Below are positions 42,230 through 51,089 of a stretch of 64,000 nucleotides of DNA, in pieces. The position numbers and the translations under genes are program-made. This DNA is from Devosia sp. (GTDB taxonomy: Bacteria > Pseudomonadota > Alphaproteobacteria > Rhizobiales > Devosiaceae): positions 993,010-1,057,009 of the forward strand of contig CP051235.1 in the NCBI GenBank assembly GCA_017794705.1. The letters are read 5' to 3'. The notes under the pieces were generated by a model that had not been told where the DNA came from, made no database searches, and saw nothing but the letters and a program-made list of their open reading frames with translations. Position 1 is the stretch's first letter, and every line of letters starts with the position of its first letter.

Positions 42230-43849
42230 TTATCCCGCAAGATGTTCGAACAGGCGTGCAACGGCCTCGGCACCCGGATCTACATGGCCACTCAGTTGCT
42301 CCGGGTTTATGTAGGACGCCCGGCCGGCATTGGCCTTGCTGAGAGTTGCAGTGTGGTTGGCGCCCGCTCTTGCTGCCTTCGCGGCCGCTGGGAAACCAGC
42401 CTTCAGCGCTTCAAGAGCGGGAGCAAGCGCGTCGATCATAGTCCGGTCGCCCGGCTTTGCTCCGCCGATCTGCTGCATTCTTTCCAGTCCGATCTGCAGC
42501 GCGTCTCGCATCGGCATGCCCGACGACGACGCATCTCCTGCCGCGGCAAAGAATATGGCCAGCAGCACGCCGGATGAGCCGCCCATGGTTTGACTGAGCT
42601 CCAGCCCGATTGCCCTGTAGAGTTGGGTGTGATCGGCCAAAGGCAATCTGTCCATTGCCTTGATCAAGGCGCGCGCTGCAGTGGCAAGAGTTGAGCCGGT
42701 GTCTCCATCGCCGGATTTCGCGTCCAGCGCATTCAAATCATCCTCCGCTGAAATGAGAACCTTGCAGCATTCCGTCAGGAAACTCCTGGTCGCCTCGTGG
42801 GGAGAAGGCATGGCCTTGATCGGCGTCAAACCGTCGGGCAATGGCAACACATCGACCGATCCGATGGCCAAACAACCCGGCCATCCCGGGGCAGACGTTG
42901 CCGCAGAAAGAAGGACAGAGTCACCCTCGCCCAATTCGTGAACCGACACGGAGAAACCGCGCATATCCAGCGAAGTCATCATGGCTGCAGGTCCAATGAT
43001 CAGCTTGAGTCGATCACCTACACGGGAGTTTACCAGTTCGTGGGCCAGAACTGACATTTCGAGAACCGAGGCGCCGCCAAGGTTGTTCAACAAAACGACG
43101 TGCTCTGCTTCGGTCATTCCTGCGGCGAGCTTGTCGACAACAGCGGTCATCGCCTGGTTCGCATCGACAAAGTCAATCTGCTCGACCCCCGCTTCGCCGT
43201 GAATGCCGAGCCCGAGCTCGGCCATCTTTTCAGGAATGCGGAACTCCTTGGGTGAACCGGGAACGGTGCAGGTGTCCAGTGACATGCCGATGCTGCTGAT
43301 GCTCGAGATTACTCTCTTTGCCCGGTCTGTGACTGTGTCCAGGTCTGCTCCAGTTTCGGCGAGAGCACCTGCAATTTTGTGCACGAACAGTGTGCCAGCC
43401 ACGCCACGGGCCTGCGGTAGGTCCGGCAGGGCTATGTCGTCGTCGACCACGACCATGCTGACCTTGTGACCAAAACTGCGTGCCCGCTCGGCGGCGAGTC
43501 CGAAGTTCAGGCGATCGCCTGTGTAGTTCTTGACGATCAACAAACAGCCAGAGGGACCGGTTACCGCCAGAATGGCAGCCAACACCGCATCAACCGAAGG
43601 AGATGCAAAAATGTCGCCACAGACAGCGGCCGTCAGCATGCCTTTTCCGACAAATCCAACATGTGCCGGCTCATGTCCCGAGCCGCCCCCAGAAACCAAA
43701 GCCACTTTAGACTTATCCCAGTCCGATCGCACCACAACCCGGATGTGAGGATAGCCATCAAGCCTCGATAGCGCTCCGCCAGAAGTGGCGATCGCCCCGT
43801 CGATGGCCTCGGTGACCATATCGTCCTTGCTGTTCATGAACTGGGACAT
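42230..43849 (-). CDS. Fused dihydroxyacetone/erythrulose-type kinase (DhaK-DhaL)
   Basis: A 539-residue single-chain kinase. The DhaK half has G-G-G-S-G-H-E-P near residues 54-61 and His217 (GIHGEAG), the residue that binds the ketose covalently as a hemiaminal. The DhaL half, from about residue 350, has the ADP/Mg site S-G-D-G-D-T-G-S-T-L. It therefore uses ATP, not the PTS. The start at 43849 has AGGAG; an ATG at 43867 would overlap the ATPase gene further. Fused kinases of this kind phosphorylate dihydroxyacetone, D-/L-erythrulose or related ketoses. It is the last gene of a seven-gene transporter operon, so the import substrate is probably a short polyol or ketose. Confidence 0.9.
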   Translation of the reverse strand: MSQFMNSKDDMVTEAIDGAIATSGGALSRLDGYPHIRVVVRSDWDKSKVALVSGGGSGHEPAHVGFVGKGMLTAAVCGDIFASPSVDAVLAAILAVTGPSGCLLIVKNYTGDRLNFGLAAERARSFGHKVSMVVVDDDIALPDLPQARGVAGTLFVHKIAGALAETGADLDTVTDRAKRVISSISSIGMSLDTCTVPGSPKEFRIPEKMAELGLGIHGEAGVEQIDFVDANQAMTAVVDKLAAGMTEAEHVVLLNNLGGASVLEMSVLAHELVNSRVGDRLKLIIGPAAMMTSLDMRGFSVSVHELGEGDSVLLSAATSAPGWPGCLAIGSVDVLPLPDGLTPIKAMPSPHEATRSFLTECCKVLISAEDDLNALDAKSGDGDTGSTLATAARALIKAMDRLPLADHTQLYRAIGLELSQTMGGSSGVLLAIFFAAAGDASSSGMPMRDALQIGLERMQQIGGAKPGDRTMIDALAPALEALKAGFPAAAKAARAGANHTATLSKANAGRASYINPEQLSGHVDPGAEAVARLFEHLAG

Positions 43850-43859
43850 TGATTGCTCC

Positions 43860-44861
43860 TCAAACAAGCCTTGCGCCGGAGTCGTCGAAATAGAACGGGT
43901 TTCGCGGTGTGATCCTGACTATGTCACCGCTATCCAACTGGGTGTGGGGATCGGTCACCGTGATGAGGTCGTGGGTCTTGAAGGACAGGTGCAGCCGAGT
44001 CTGATCGCCCAGATGCTCAACCCGTTTGACAAAACTCTCCTCGCCCTCGCCCTGCTGGATCTGTTCTGGTCGAAGCCCGATGAAAGCCGCCGCCTTTGGT
44101 GCGCCGCCGAAACAGTCCGCAGGCAGTATGTTGATCCTGGGCTGACCAAGCCGGCTGGCTGCATAAATACTGACCGGATCTTCGTAGATCTCCCTCGGAG
44201 AACCGAACTGGACGAGGCGTCCATGATCGAGAACGCCTACGTGCGTTGCCATGGTCATGGCCTCGATCTGATCATGCGTCACGTAAAGCAACGTTGCGCC
44301 GGAGTTGGCCTGAATGTTCTTCAGTTCAATCCGCAGGTCGGCACGCAGCTTTGCGTCGAGGGAACTAAGCGGTTCATCCATCAGGTAAACGGCCGGATTT
44401 CTAACCAGTGCCCGACCGATGGACACCCGTTGCATTTCTCCGCCCGACAGTTCGGTGGCCTTGTTGTCGAGCTTGTGAGAGATTTGCAGGATCTCCGCCA
44501 CCTCCCCAACCTTGCGGTCAATCTCGGCCCTCGGCGTCTTGAGGATCGGCGACTTGAGCGGAAACTCGAGATTCTCGCGCACCGAAAGATGCGGATAGAG
44601 TGAATACTGCTGGAAGACCATCGCCACGTTGCGCTGGGCGGGGGTCAATGCAATCACCGACCGGCCCCCAATCGAAATGTCCCCGCTGTCCGGCCTGTCG
44701 AGACCGGAAACCATCCGAAGAGTGGTTGTCTTCCCTGCGCCCGTGGGACCCAAAAGCACCACGAAGGAGCCATGGGGAATGGTCATGGACACATCATCAA
44801 GCGCGTTGTCGGCACCAAAGCTTTTGCTCACGCCTCGAAGTGAAACCTCAGCCATGGCCAT
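43860..44861 (-). CDS. ABC transporter ATP-binding protein, second motor subunit of a polyol-type importer
   Basis: A 333-residue ATPase: Walker A GPTGAGKTT, signature LSGGEMQRV, Walker B VYLMDEPLSSLDA, with a C-terminal TOBE region from about 235 (AFIGLRPEQIQQG). ATG at 44861 or 44855 are both possible; the former overlaps the preceding ATPase gene. Two different ATPases in one operon is the arrangement of the rhizobial glycerol system (GlpS/GlpT), where they form a heterodimer. By analogy this is inferred here. Confidence 0.9.
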   Translation of the reverse strand: MAMAEVSLRGVSKSFGADNALDDVSMTIPHGSFVVLLGPTGAGKTTTLRMVSGLDRPDSGDISIGGRSVIALTPAQRNVAMVFQQYSLYPHLSVRENLEFPLKSPILKTPRAEIDRKVGEVAEILQISHKLDNKATELSGGEMQRVSIGRALVRNPAVYLMDEPLSSLDAKLRADLRIELKNIQANSGATLLYVTHDQIEAMTMATHVGVLDHGRLVQFGSPREIYEDPVSIYAASRLGQPRINILPADCFGGAPKAAAFIGLRPEQIQQGEGEESFVKRVEHLGDQTRLHLSFKTHDLITVTDPHTQLDSGDIVRITPRNPFYFDDSGARLV

Positions 44862-45945
44862 GCACCCCCTTGTTGGCGACGGACAACAGGGCCGCTTTTG
44901 TCTCGCTATCGAACACGGTCAAAGTTCTGGCGTCGAACTCCAGACCCGTCGTTTCGCCCGGCTTGACGATCACAGTCGACGGGATGCGCGCCTTGATCTG
45001 CCCGTTGACCGTTTCGACAGTTACAATCTGCGTCGTGCCCAGATACTCGCTTGCCAAGACCTGGCCACGGTAGGCCGCGTCTGGTGTCAACCGGATGTGC
45101 TCCGGGCGCACGCCAAGTGTCAGGGCGCCAGTAGCGCCTTCCAACTGCTGCGGAACCGCTATGACTGCCTCACCCAAGCGAATCTCTGATGCACCCTTGC
45201 CCACAGTGCCTTCAAACTCGAGGAAGTTCATGGGTGGCGACCCAATGAACTGTGCGACAAACTTGGTGGCCGGCCAGTCGTAGATTTGCTGAGGCACTCC
45301 AAACTGTTCGACCACTCCATGGTTCATGACCACGATCTTGTCGCCCATCTGCATGGCCTCCAGCTGATCATGGGTCACATAGACGGTAGTTGCACCCATA
45401 CGATCGTGCAGCGCCCTCAGTTCCTCGGCCATGTGCTCTCGAAACTCGGCATCAAGCGCGCCCAGCGGCTCATCCATAAGGAATGCCTTTGGTTCGCGGA
45501 CGATGGCGCGTCCCAGTGCAACCCTTTGTCGATCACCTCCTGACAAGCCGCCGACGGGTCGATCGAGGATGTGCTCGATGTCCAGAATCCGGGCCACCTC
45601 GGAGACTCTCGCCTTTACTTCGGCCCGCGGCATGCCCTGACTATGCAAGGGGTAACTGATGTTCCTGCGCACGTTGAGATGCGGGTAGAGCGCAAACATC
45701 TGGAAGACGAACGCGATATCCCTTTGGCTTGCCGGCCGCTGTCCAACTTCCTCGCCGTCGATGAATATCTGTCCGCTCGTCGGAAGTTCGAGGCCGGCCA
45801 TCATGCGGAGCGTGGTGGTCTTTCCGCAGCCGGAAGGCCCGAGCAACATAAAGAACTCACCGTCTTCGACAGTGAACGTCGACGATCTGACGGCGTTGAA
45901 GGTCCCGAAGTCCTTTCGCACATTCTGGATCTTGATCTGTGCCAT
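44848..45945 (-). CDS. ABC transporter ATP-binding protein, first motor subunit of a polyol-type importer
   Basis: A 365-residue UgpC-type ATPase: Walker A GPSGCGKTT, signature LSGGDRQRV, Walker B AFLMDEPLGALDA, and a full TOBE/OB tail (ALTLGVRPEHIRLTPD). It starts four bases after the small membrane protein gene and overlaps the next ATPase. Its longer regulatory tail differs from that of its partner, suggesting the two are not recent duplicates. Confidence 0.9.
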   Translation of the reverse strand: MAQIKIQNVRKDFGTFNAVRSSTFTVEDGEFFMLLGPSGCGKTTTLRMMAGLELPTSGQIFIDGEEVGQRPASQRDIAFVFQMFALYPHLNVRRNISYPLHSQGMPRAEVKARVSEVARILDIEHILDRPVGGLSGGDRQRVALGRAIVREPKAFLMDEPLGALDAEFREHMAEELRALHDRMGATTVYVTHDQLEAMQMGDKIVVMNHGVVEQFGVPQQIYDWPATKFVAQFIGSPPMNFLEFEGTVGKGASEIRLGEAVIAVPQQLEGATGALTLGVRPEHIRLTPDAAYRGQVLASEYLGTTQIVTVETVNGQIKARIPSTVIVKPGETTGLEFDARTLTVFDSETKAALLSVANKGVHGHG

Positions 45946-45948
45946 CGT

Positions 45949-46137
45949 CTACTCCGGGAAGTGGCTGACGATGATGAACATGATCGTGCCCACCAACGTG
46001 ACAACGAACGAGTAGGTGTAGAGCCAGATCGCAACCGGCTGCATGAGCATCACAACACCCAGAGCAATAAGGACAGATGCCAGCATCTCCCAAGGGCCAC
46101 GGCGGAGGCGCAAGATGCCATTGATGAATTCACTCAT
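45949..46137 (-). CDS. Small two-helix membrane protein of the transporter operon
   Basis: A 62-residue protein with two predicted membrane helices (WEMLASVLIALGVVMLM and YSFVVTLVGTIMFIIVSHF) and a short basic N-terminus (INGILRLRRG). Its ATG overlaps the stop of the permease gene (ATGA) and the next ATPase starts three bases after its stop, so it belongs to the operon. Small membrane proteins in the same place occur in glycerol-type ABC operons (GlpU/DUF2160-like), although this one is shorter; that assignment is an inference. Confidence 0.75.
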   Translation of the reverse strand: MSEFINGILRLRRGPWEMLASVLIALGVVMLMQPVAIWLYTYSFVVTLVGTIMFIIVSHFPE

Positions 46138-47072
46138 TTGCGCACTGCCCCGAAGGTGATGCCACGCAACAGATGTTTGCGAAGCAGAATCGTGAAGACC
46201 ATGACGGGCAACAGAAACAGAGTCGCGCCTGCCGCAATCGCCGGCCAGTCCTGCCCACCGACCCCAAGGATCGTCGGAATGAATGGCGGTGCGGTCTGGG
46301 CAGTGCCAGAGGTCAATAGAACGGCGAAGGCGTATTCGTTCCAGGCGAAGATCAGGCAGAAGATGGCAGTCGACGCGATGCCCGTCGCAGCCTGAGGGAG
46401 CACAACCTTGTAAAAGGCCTGGAACCGCGTGTAGCCGTCAATCAGCGCCGCTTCTTCATACTCAACCGGGATTTCATCGATAAATCCCTTGAGCAGCCAA
46501 ACAGACAGGGAAAGATTTACCGCCGTATAGAGCAGGATCATTCCGGCGTGGGTATCGTTCAAACCGAGATTCTTGAACATCAGGAAGATCGGGATGGCCA
46601 CTGCAATGGGTGGCATCATCCTGGTCGACAGAATGAAGAACAACAGATCGTCTTTGATCGGAACGCGGAACCTTGAAAAGGCGTAGGCGGCCGCGGTGCC
46701 GAGGATCATGCAAAGAAATGTGGATCCAAAGCCGATGATCAAGGAGTTGGCAAAGCGTGCGCCGTAGCGTGATGGACCGGCAATCACGAGCCCGGAATCC
46801 CTGACGATTTGCTCATACCAGCTTGACGGTGGTGGCAGCGCCGCGAAGTCCTCTTCGGAAACCCGAGTGCGGGTCGTGAACAGATTGACGTAGCCTTCAA
46901 GTGTTGGTTCGAACACTACTTTGGGCGGATAAGCGATAGCATCGGAAGGAGATTTGAACCCGGTCGCAATGATCCACACAAGCGGCAGGATCGTTACAAG
47001 AGCATAGACCACTACGAGGGTGCCGGCGACCCACTTCTGGCGTCTTGAAGGTTCGGTGGGCGAAAAGCTCAT
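46134..47072 (-). CDS. ABC transporter permease, MalG-like, polyol-type importer
   Basis: A 312-residue permease. The EAA loop is VEYEEAALIDGYTRFQAFYKVVLPQAATG. A long periplasmic insertion (about residues 45-95, YVNLFTTRTRVSEEDFAALPPPSSWYEQ) separates the first and second helices, which is unusual for standard CUT1 MalG subunits but known in glycerol/polyol systems. The start at 47072 overlaps the first permease stop by four bases. Confidence 0.9.
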   Translation of the reverse strand: MSFSPTEPSRRQKWVAGTLVVVYALVTILPLVWIIATGFKSPSDAIAYPPKVVFEPTLEGYVNLFTTRTRVSEEDFAALPPPSSWYEQIVRDSGLVIAGPSRYGARFANSLIIGFGSTFLCMILGTAAAYAFSRFRVPIKDDLLFFILSTRMMPPIAVAIPIFLMFKNLGLNDTHAGMILLYTAVNLSLSVWLLKGFIDEIPVEYEEAALIDGYTRFQAFYKVVLPQAATGIASTAIFCLIFAWNEYAFAVLLTSGTAQTAPPFIPTILGVGGQDWPAIAAGATLFLLPVMVFTILLRKHLLRGITFGAVRK

Positions 47073-48016
47073 CGGTTTTTCACCCTGTTCAGCGCCTTGA
47101 CGTAAATCGAAGCGAGCCCAAAAACAGTCACGAAAAGGATCACCGCGTAGGCCGAGGCGTAGCCCGTTCGCCACTTCTCGAAGGCCTCACGCTTGAGGTT
47201 GATGGAACTTAGTTCTGTGAGCGATCCGGGCCCCCCGCCGGTCAGCTGAACCACGAGGTCGAACATCTTGAAGTTTTCAATTCCGCGGAACAAAACCGCC
47301 AGCATCAGAAATGGGAGCACCATCGGAATCGTGATGGTCCAGAACTGCCGCCACTTGCTTGCGCGGTCGCACTCCGCCGCCTCATAAATGCTGTCTGGTA
47401 TGGACCGAAGTCCGGCCAGACAGATCAGCATCACAAATGGACTCCACATCCAGGTGTCGACAATGACAATTGACCAGGGAGCGAGATTGACGTCTCCAAT
47501 CATTGAAAAGCTTGAGGGATCGATACCCGTAAAGAAGCTAACGGCGTAGTTGAAGAGACCGATTTGGGGCTGGTAGAGGAAGGTCCAGAAATTTCCTACC
47601 ACTGCAGGTGACAACATCATCGGCAGCACAATGATGGTGGTCCAGAGATCATTTCCTCTGAACTTCTTGTTGATGAGGTAGGCCAGGGTGAATCCGATCA
47701 AAACCTGCAGAACGATCGTCCAGATGAGGAAGTGGGCCGTTGCCTGCATGGCGGTCCAGATGTCAGGATCGGTCAGCACTCGCTCGTAGTTTCGGAGTCC
47801 AACCCACGAGACTTCAGCATTTGGCCGATTGACTCGGAAATCTGTGAAGCTGAGCCGGATAGTCCAGATCAGCGGGAATATGTTGATCGCGAGCAGGATC
47901 AGAATGGTCGGCGTCACGAAGATCCACGCAATGGCGCGATCAGACAGACCTTTGATCTTTGTCGCCATTTGCACCGGTGTTGCGGCTGCGACCTGATCAA
48001 GTGGTGATGCGGACAT
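47069..48016 (-). CDS. ABC transporter permease, MalF-like, polyol-type importer
   Basis: A 315-residue permease. A hydrophilic N-terminus (about 35 residues) is followed by the first helix (AWIFVTPTILILLAINIFPLIWTIRLSF) and an EAA loop (DSIYEAAECDRASKWRQFWTITIPMVLPF). The start at 48016 is chosen because upstream sequence forms a hairpin rather than coding sequence. It precedes the second permease by overlap. Confidence 0.9.
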   Translation of the reverse strand: MSASPLDQVAAATPVQMATKIKGLSDRAIAWIFVTPTILILLAINIFPLIWTIRLSFTDFRVNRPNAEVSWVGLRNYERVLTDPDIWTAMQATAHFLIWTIVLQVLIGFTLAYLINKKFRGNDLWTTIIVLPMMLSPAVVGNFWTFLYQPQIGLFNYAVSFFTGIDPSSFSMIGDVNLAPWSIVIVDTWMWSPFVMLICLAGLRSIPDSIYEAAECDRASKWRQFWTITIPMVLPFLMLAVLFRGIENFKMFDLVVQLTGGGPGSLTELSSINLKREAFEKWRTGYASAYAVILFVTVFGLASIYVKALNRVKNR

Positions 48017-48049
48017 GGTAAGACCCTGTGATTGTAGCTGAGCGGAACA

Positions 48050-48078
48050 CGGGGGCGGGCACAAAGGGCTCGCCCCCG
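48050..48078 (-). other. Intercistronic hairpin after the polyol-binding-protein gene
   Basis: CGGGGGCGGGC pairs with GCTCGCCCCCG across a 7-base loop: an 11-bp GC-rich stem with one G-T pair. It lies between the binding-protein stop (48128) and the permease start (48016) on the minus strand, without a T-run. It is a probable mRNA-stability or attenuation element. Confidence 0.62.
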
Positions 48079-48127
48079 CGTTCTCAGTCTAGGACGTCAA
48101 GGGAGCACGGCGAAAGCTCTTGGAGGA

Positions 48128-49453
48128 TTAGAGCTTGCCTTCGTCCTCGAAGACCTCAACCCAGTCTTCCACTAGTCCGTCCAGGGCCTCCTGTGCCGTG
48201 CCGTTGCCGGCAATCACGTAGTCATGGAACCGCCTTTGCGTGGCCTGAAGCAGCGAGGCGTAGCTCGGCTCAGCCCAGAAATCCTTCACGATAGCCATGC
48301 TGTCGAGAAAGGTCTGTGCGTAAGGCTGGCTGGTTGCGAACCCGGGATCTTCGACCACCGCACGCAGAGCCGAATAGCCGCCAAGCTCCCACCATTTGGC
48401 CTGCACCTCGGGCTGTGCGAACCACTTGATATATTCAAGTGCCGCGTCGACGCTGTCCGAATTGGCAACAACCGAGATTCCCTGCCCACCCAACTGTGCA
48501 AACTGGTCGCCGTTCGGTCCGGCCGGGTTCGGGAAGTAGCCCGACCGATCTCCACCAACATTGGCATCAGTGTGGATGCCGGGCCAGATGAATGCGAAGT
48601 TCATCTGCAGGGCGACCTGGCCGGACGTGTAGGCGTCGATATTCTCCGTCATGTAGGCATTCGAAGAGCCTGGAGGCGAACAGCAGTCGTAAAGTGTCTT
48701 GTAGAATTCGAGCCCTGCTACTGACTCAGGCGAGTTCACAAATCCGTCGAGAGAGTATGGGTTTTCTGGGTCCTCATACTGGAACCCGAAACTGTAGAGG
48801 ACGTCCATCGCGCCCATCGTGATGCCTTCCGAACCGCGTTCGGTATAGATTGCGGCACCATAGACCGTGTTGCCGTCGATCTCGCGACCCTGGAAGAACT
48901 CTGCGATCTGCTGGAGCTGCTCGAAAGTCTCGGGCACATCCAGATCCCAGCCGTAGGTGGATTTGAATTCCTCCTGCAATTCCGGTCTTGAGAACCAGTC
49001 TTTGCGATAGGTCCATCCCACCACGTCGCCAAAGGCAGGCAGTGCCCAATAGTTCGGCGAATTTTTGGGCCATTCGGCGTAGCCCACCACTGTCGCAGGA
49101 ATGAAGTCATCCATGGTGATGCCCTCGGCATCAAAGAAGTCGTTCAATTTGATATATTGGCCACTCTCGGCGGCACCACCGATCCACTGGCTGTCACCGA
49201 TCATCAGGTCGCAAAGATTGCCACCAGAGTTCAGTTCGTTCAGCATACGGTCGGCAAAGCTGGTCCAAGGCACAAACTCAAAACTCATTGTGTGCCCGGA
49301 TTCTTCTTCAAAGCCCTTGCTGAGCTCCACGAGTGCGTTCGCCGGATCCCAAGCCGCCCAACAAAGAGTAAGGTTATCTGCCTGTGCAGCCGGTGCATGG
49401 CCAAGCGACAACATTGCACCTGCTATTACTGTCGTCAGAATCTTGTGTTTCAT
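48128..49453 (-). CDS. Periplasmic binding protein of a polyol-type ABC importer
   Basis: A 441-residue family-1 solute-binding protein. GGGAGGA precedes the ATG at 49453. The signal peptide (MKHKILTTVIAGAMLSLGHAPAAQA) gives a mature N-terminus DNLTLCWAAWDPANALVELS, and the protein contains WTSFADRMLNELNSGGNLCDLMIGDSQWIGG, matching sorbitol/mannitol- or glycerol-type binding proteins. A cysteine pair CCSPPG near the middle is noteworthy. It heads the operon controlled by the divergent LacI protein and, with the DhaK-DhaL kinase, suggests a small polyol or ketose ligand. Confidence 0.9.
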   Translation of the reverse strand: MKHKILTTVIAGAMLSLGHAPAAQADNLTLCWAAWDPANALVELSKGFEEESGHTMSFEFVPWTSFADRMLNELNSGGNLCDLMIGDSQWIGGAAESGQYIKLNDFFDAEGITMDDFIPATVVGYAEWPKNSPNYWALPAFGDVVGWTYRKDWFSRPELQEEFKSTYGWDLDVPETFEQLQQIAEFFQGREIDGNTVYGAAIYTERGSEGITMGAMDVLYSFGFQYEDPENPYSLDGFVNSPESVAGLEFYKTLYDCCSPPGSSNAYMTENIDAYTSGQVALQMNFAFIWPGIHTDANVGGDRSGYFPNPAGPNGDQFAQLGGQGISVVANSDSVDAALEYIKWFAQPEVQAKWWELGGYSALRAVVEDPGFATSQPYAQTFLDSMAIVKDFWAEPSYASLLQATQRRFHDYVIAGNGTAQEALDGLVEDWVEVFEDEGKL

Positions 49454-49520
49454 AGGAAATCCTCCCTGGATTGCATCGACCACAACTCCCCCATGGGGAC
49501 TTCCGGCAGTTCAGGAATAA

Positions 49521-49562
49521 TGTGACACGTGCACCATTTCAAGCAAAATATGTGACACGTGC
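49521..49562. promoter_or_regulatory. Twin LacI-type operators at the polyol operon promoter
   Basis: TGTGACACGTGC occurs twice, at 49521-49532 and 49551-49562, exactly 30 bp apart. Each has a central CACGTG, the CG-centred palindrome expected for many LacI-family operators. They lie 68 to 109 bases upstream of the binding-protein start, suitable for repression of the minus-strand operon promoter. Confidence 0.6.
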
Positions 49563-49745
49563 GTCATTTTTGAGGGCATCGTGTGAAGACTTGTGGAAAC
49601 TGCGTTGCTTGGTCGGGAATGTCTCCTACACTCAAATTATTGATTTTGAAGCGTAAATAGTATTAAGGTTCATGCGGTTGCTCGCCGTTGAGGCAAGTTG
49701 ACTTTGAGATGGTTCTCGTCGTATTTGGCGGGTGCAAAAAATTGC

Positions 49746-49755
49746 TGCACGTGCA
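49746..49755. promoter_or_regulatory. Third CACGTG operator, upstream of the LacI gene
   Basis: TGCACGTGCA is a perfect 10-bp palindrome sharing the CACGTG centre with the twin sites about 200 bp away. It lies about 50 bases before the LacI-gene start, suggesting autoregulation and possible looping between the three sites. Confidence 0.55.
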
Positions 49756-49805
49756 TCAGATTGGCTATCTATTTGGATATGCAGCAGAAACTCGCTGAGA
49801 ACTAA

Positions 49806-50897
49806 ATGCCTGTTGAACGTCCGCATGTTGTTGATAAGGTTGAGAAAAAGCTTGGCATGACCGGCCGGGAACCTCACATGCGCCCGACAACTAAGGATTT
49901 GGCAAAGGCAGTAGGCGTGAGCCGCACGACTGTTGATCGTGTGCTTAACGGCCGCGAAGGCGTTCACCAGAAGACTATCGACAAGGTGAATGCGGCCATC
50001 GCCGAGCTGGGGTTCGTGCGAAACATCTCGGCTGCCAATCTCGCCAAAGGCAAAAGCTATCGGTTCCTATTCGTGCTGCCACAGTCAGGAGACCTGTTTC
50101 TCGCGGAAATCCTTAGACACATCAAGGAGGCAGAGTCTGTCTTTTCGGCGGACCAAGTTTGGGCAGACGTGCACCACATCGACGAGAATGATCCAAACAA
50201 GATCGCTGCGTATCTCGCCACACTCTCTCCCGCCGAATTTGACGGTGTCGCCATCATGGCACCCGAAACACCTCAGGTGCGAGACGCCATTCTTCGCCTC
50301 CAGGAACGCGGCGTTCGCGCGCTCCCTTTTATTTCCAACCAGCCGCTCACAGGCGAGCATTGGGTCGGCATCGACAACAATGCCGCTGGTGCAACCGCCG
50401 CAATCCTCCTGGGCCGGTTCATCCACGCCACTTCAGGAAACTTGCTGATCGTCGCGGAAAGCATGTTGTCACGCGACAGCCTGGAACGTCGGCTGGGATT
50501 TGACGAGGTGATCAACTCCAAGTTTCCGCATCTCCACGCACTGCCGTCCCTTGAGACCTATGGATCTCCGGAAAGGGCACGCACAATTCTTTCGGAAACC
50601 ATCAAGCGTCAAGAAAACATCGTCGGCGCCTATATCCTTTCTTCAGAGGCACGTGTGCCTCTCGCGGTGCTGGAAGAACTGGCTCTGCCGTCGCACGTGA
50701 TAACTGTCGCACATGAACGCACCCCTTATACCGAAAAGGCACTTAGAAGCGGTGCTCTGGACGCATTGGTAACGCAGGATGCGGGTCACTTGGTGCGCAG
50801 CGCAATTCGCAAACTGAGAGCCCTTACGGACATGCGAAACACGCTGGAGTCCCAAGAAAAAATCCGCATCGAAATCCTTTTGGCCACCAACCTTTAG
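49806..50897 (+). CDS. LacI-family transcriptional regulator
   Basis: A LacI protein of up to 363 residues. The helix-turn-helix and hinge read M-R-P-T-T-K-D-L-A-K-A-V-G-V-S-R-T-T-V-D-R-V-L-N-G, followed by a periplasmic-binding-protein-like effector domain (YRFLFVLPQSGDLFLAEILRHI onwards). The start is uncertain: ATG at 49806, 49857 or 49878 all precede the HTH and none has a strong ribosome site. It is divergent from the polyol ABC/DhaKL operon and three CACGTG palindromes lie between, so it is almost certainly that operon's repressor. Confidence 0.88.
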   Translation: MPVERPHVVDKVEKKLGMTGREPHMRPTTKDLAKAVGVSRTTVDRVLNGREGVHQKTIDKVNAAIAELGFVRNISAANLAKGKSYRFLFVLPQSGDLFLAEILRHIKEAESVFSADQVWADVHHIDENDPNKIAAYLATLSPAEFDGVAIMAPETPQVRDAILRLQERGVRALPFISNQPLTGEHWVGIDNNAAGATAAILLGRFIHATSGNLLIVAESMLSRDSLERRLGFDEVINSKFPHLHALPSLETYGSPERARTILSETIKRQENIVGAYILSSEARVPLAVLEELALPSHVITVAHERTPYTEKALRSGALDALVTQDAGHLVRSAIRKLRALTDMRNTLESQEKIRIEILLATNL

Positions 50898-51089
50898 CCT
50901 CGGTCCCCGCCATATCCCGGGTCGGGCGTCCGGTTACCAGGCCGATCGTGTCAGCCAAATCTCCATGAAAAGTCGACCAATCGTCCAAATTCTCGGCACC
51001 GACGCTATTGGCAGGTTGAATTCCTTGAAGACGCATGGGTAAATCCTTGAAAGACTTACCACCGGAACGGGCAGGCTCGATTCTGCATT

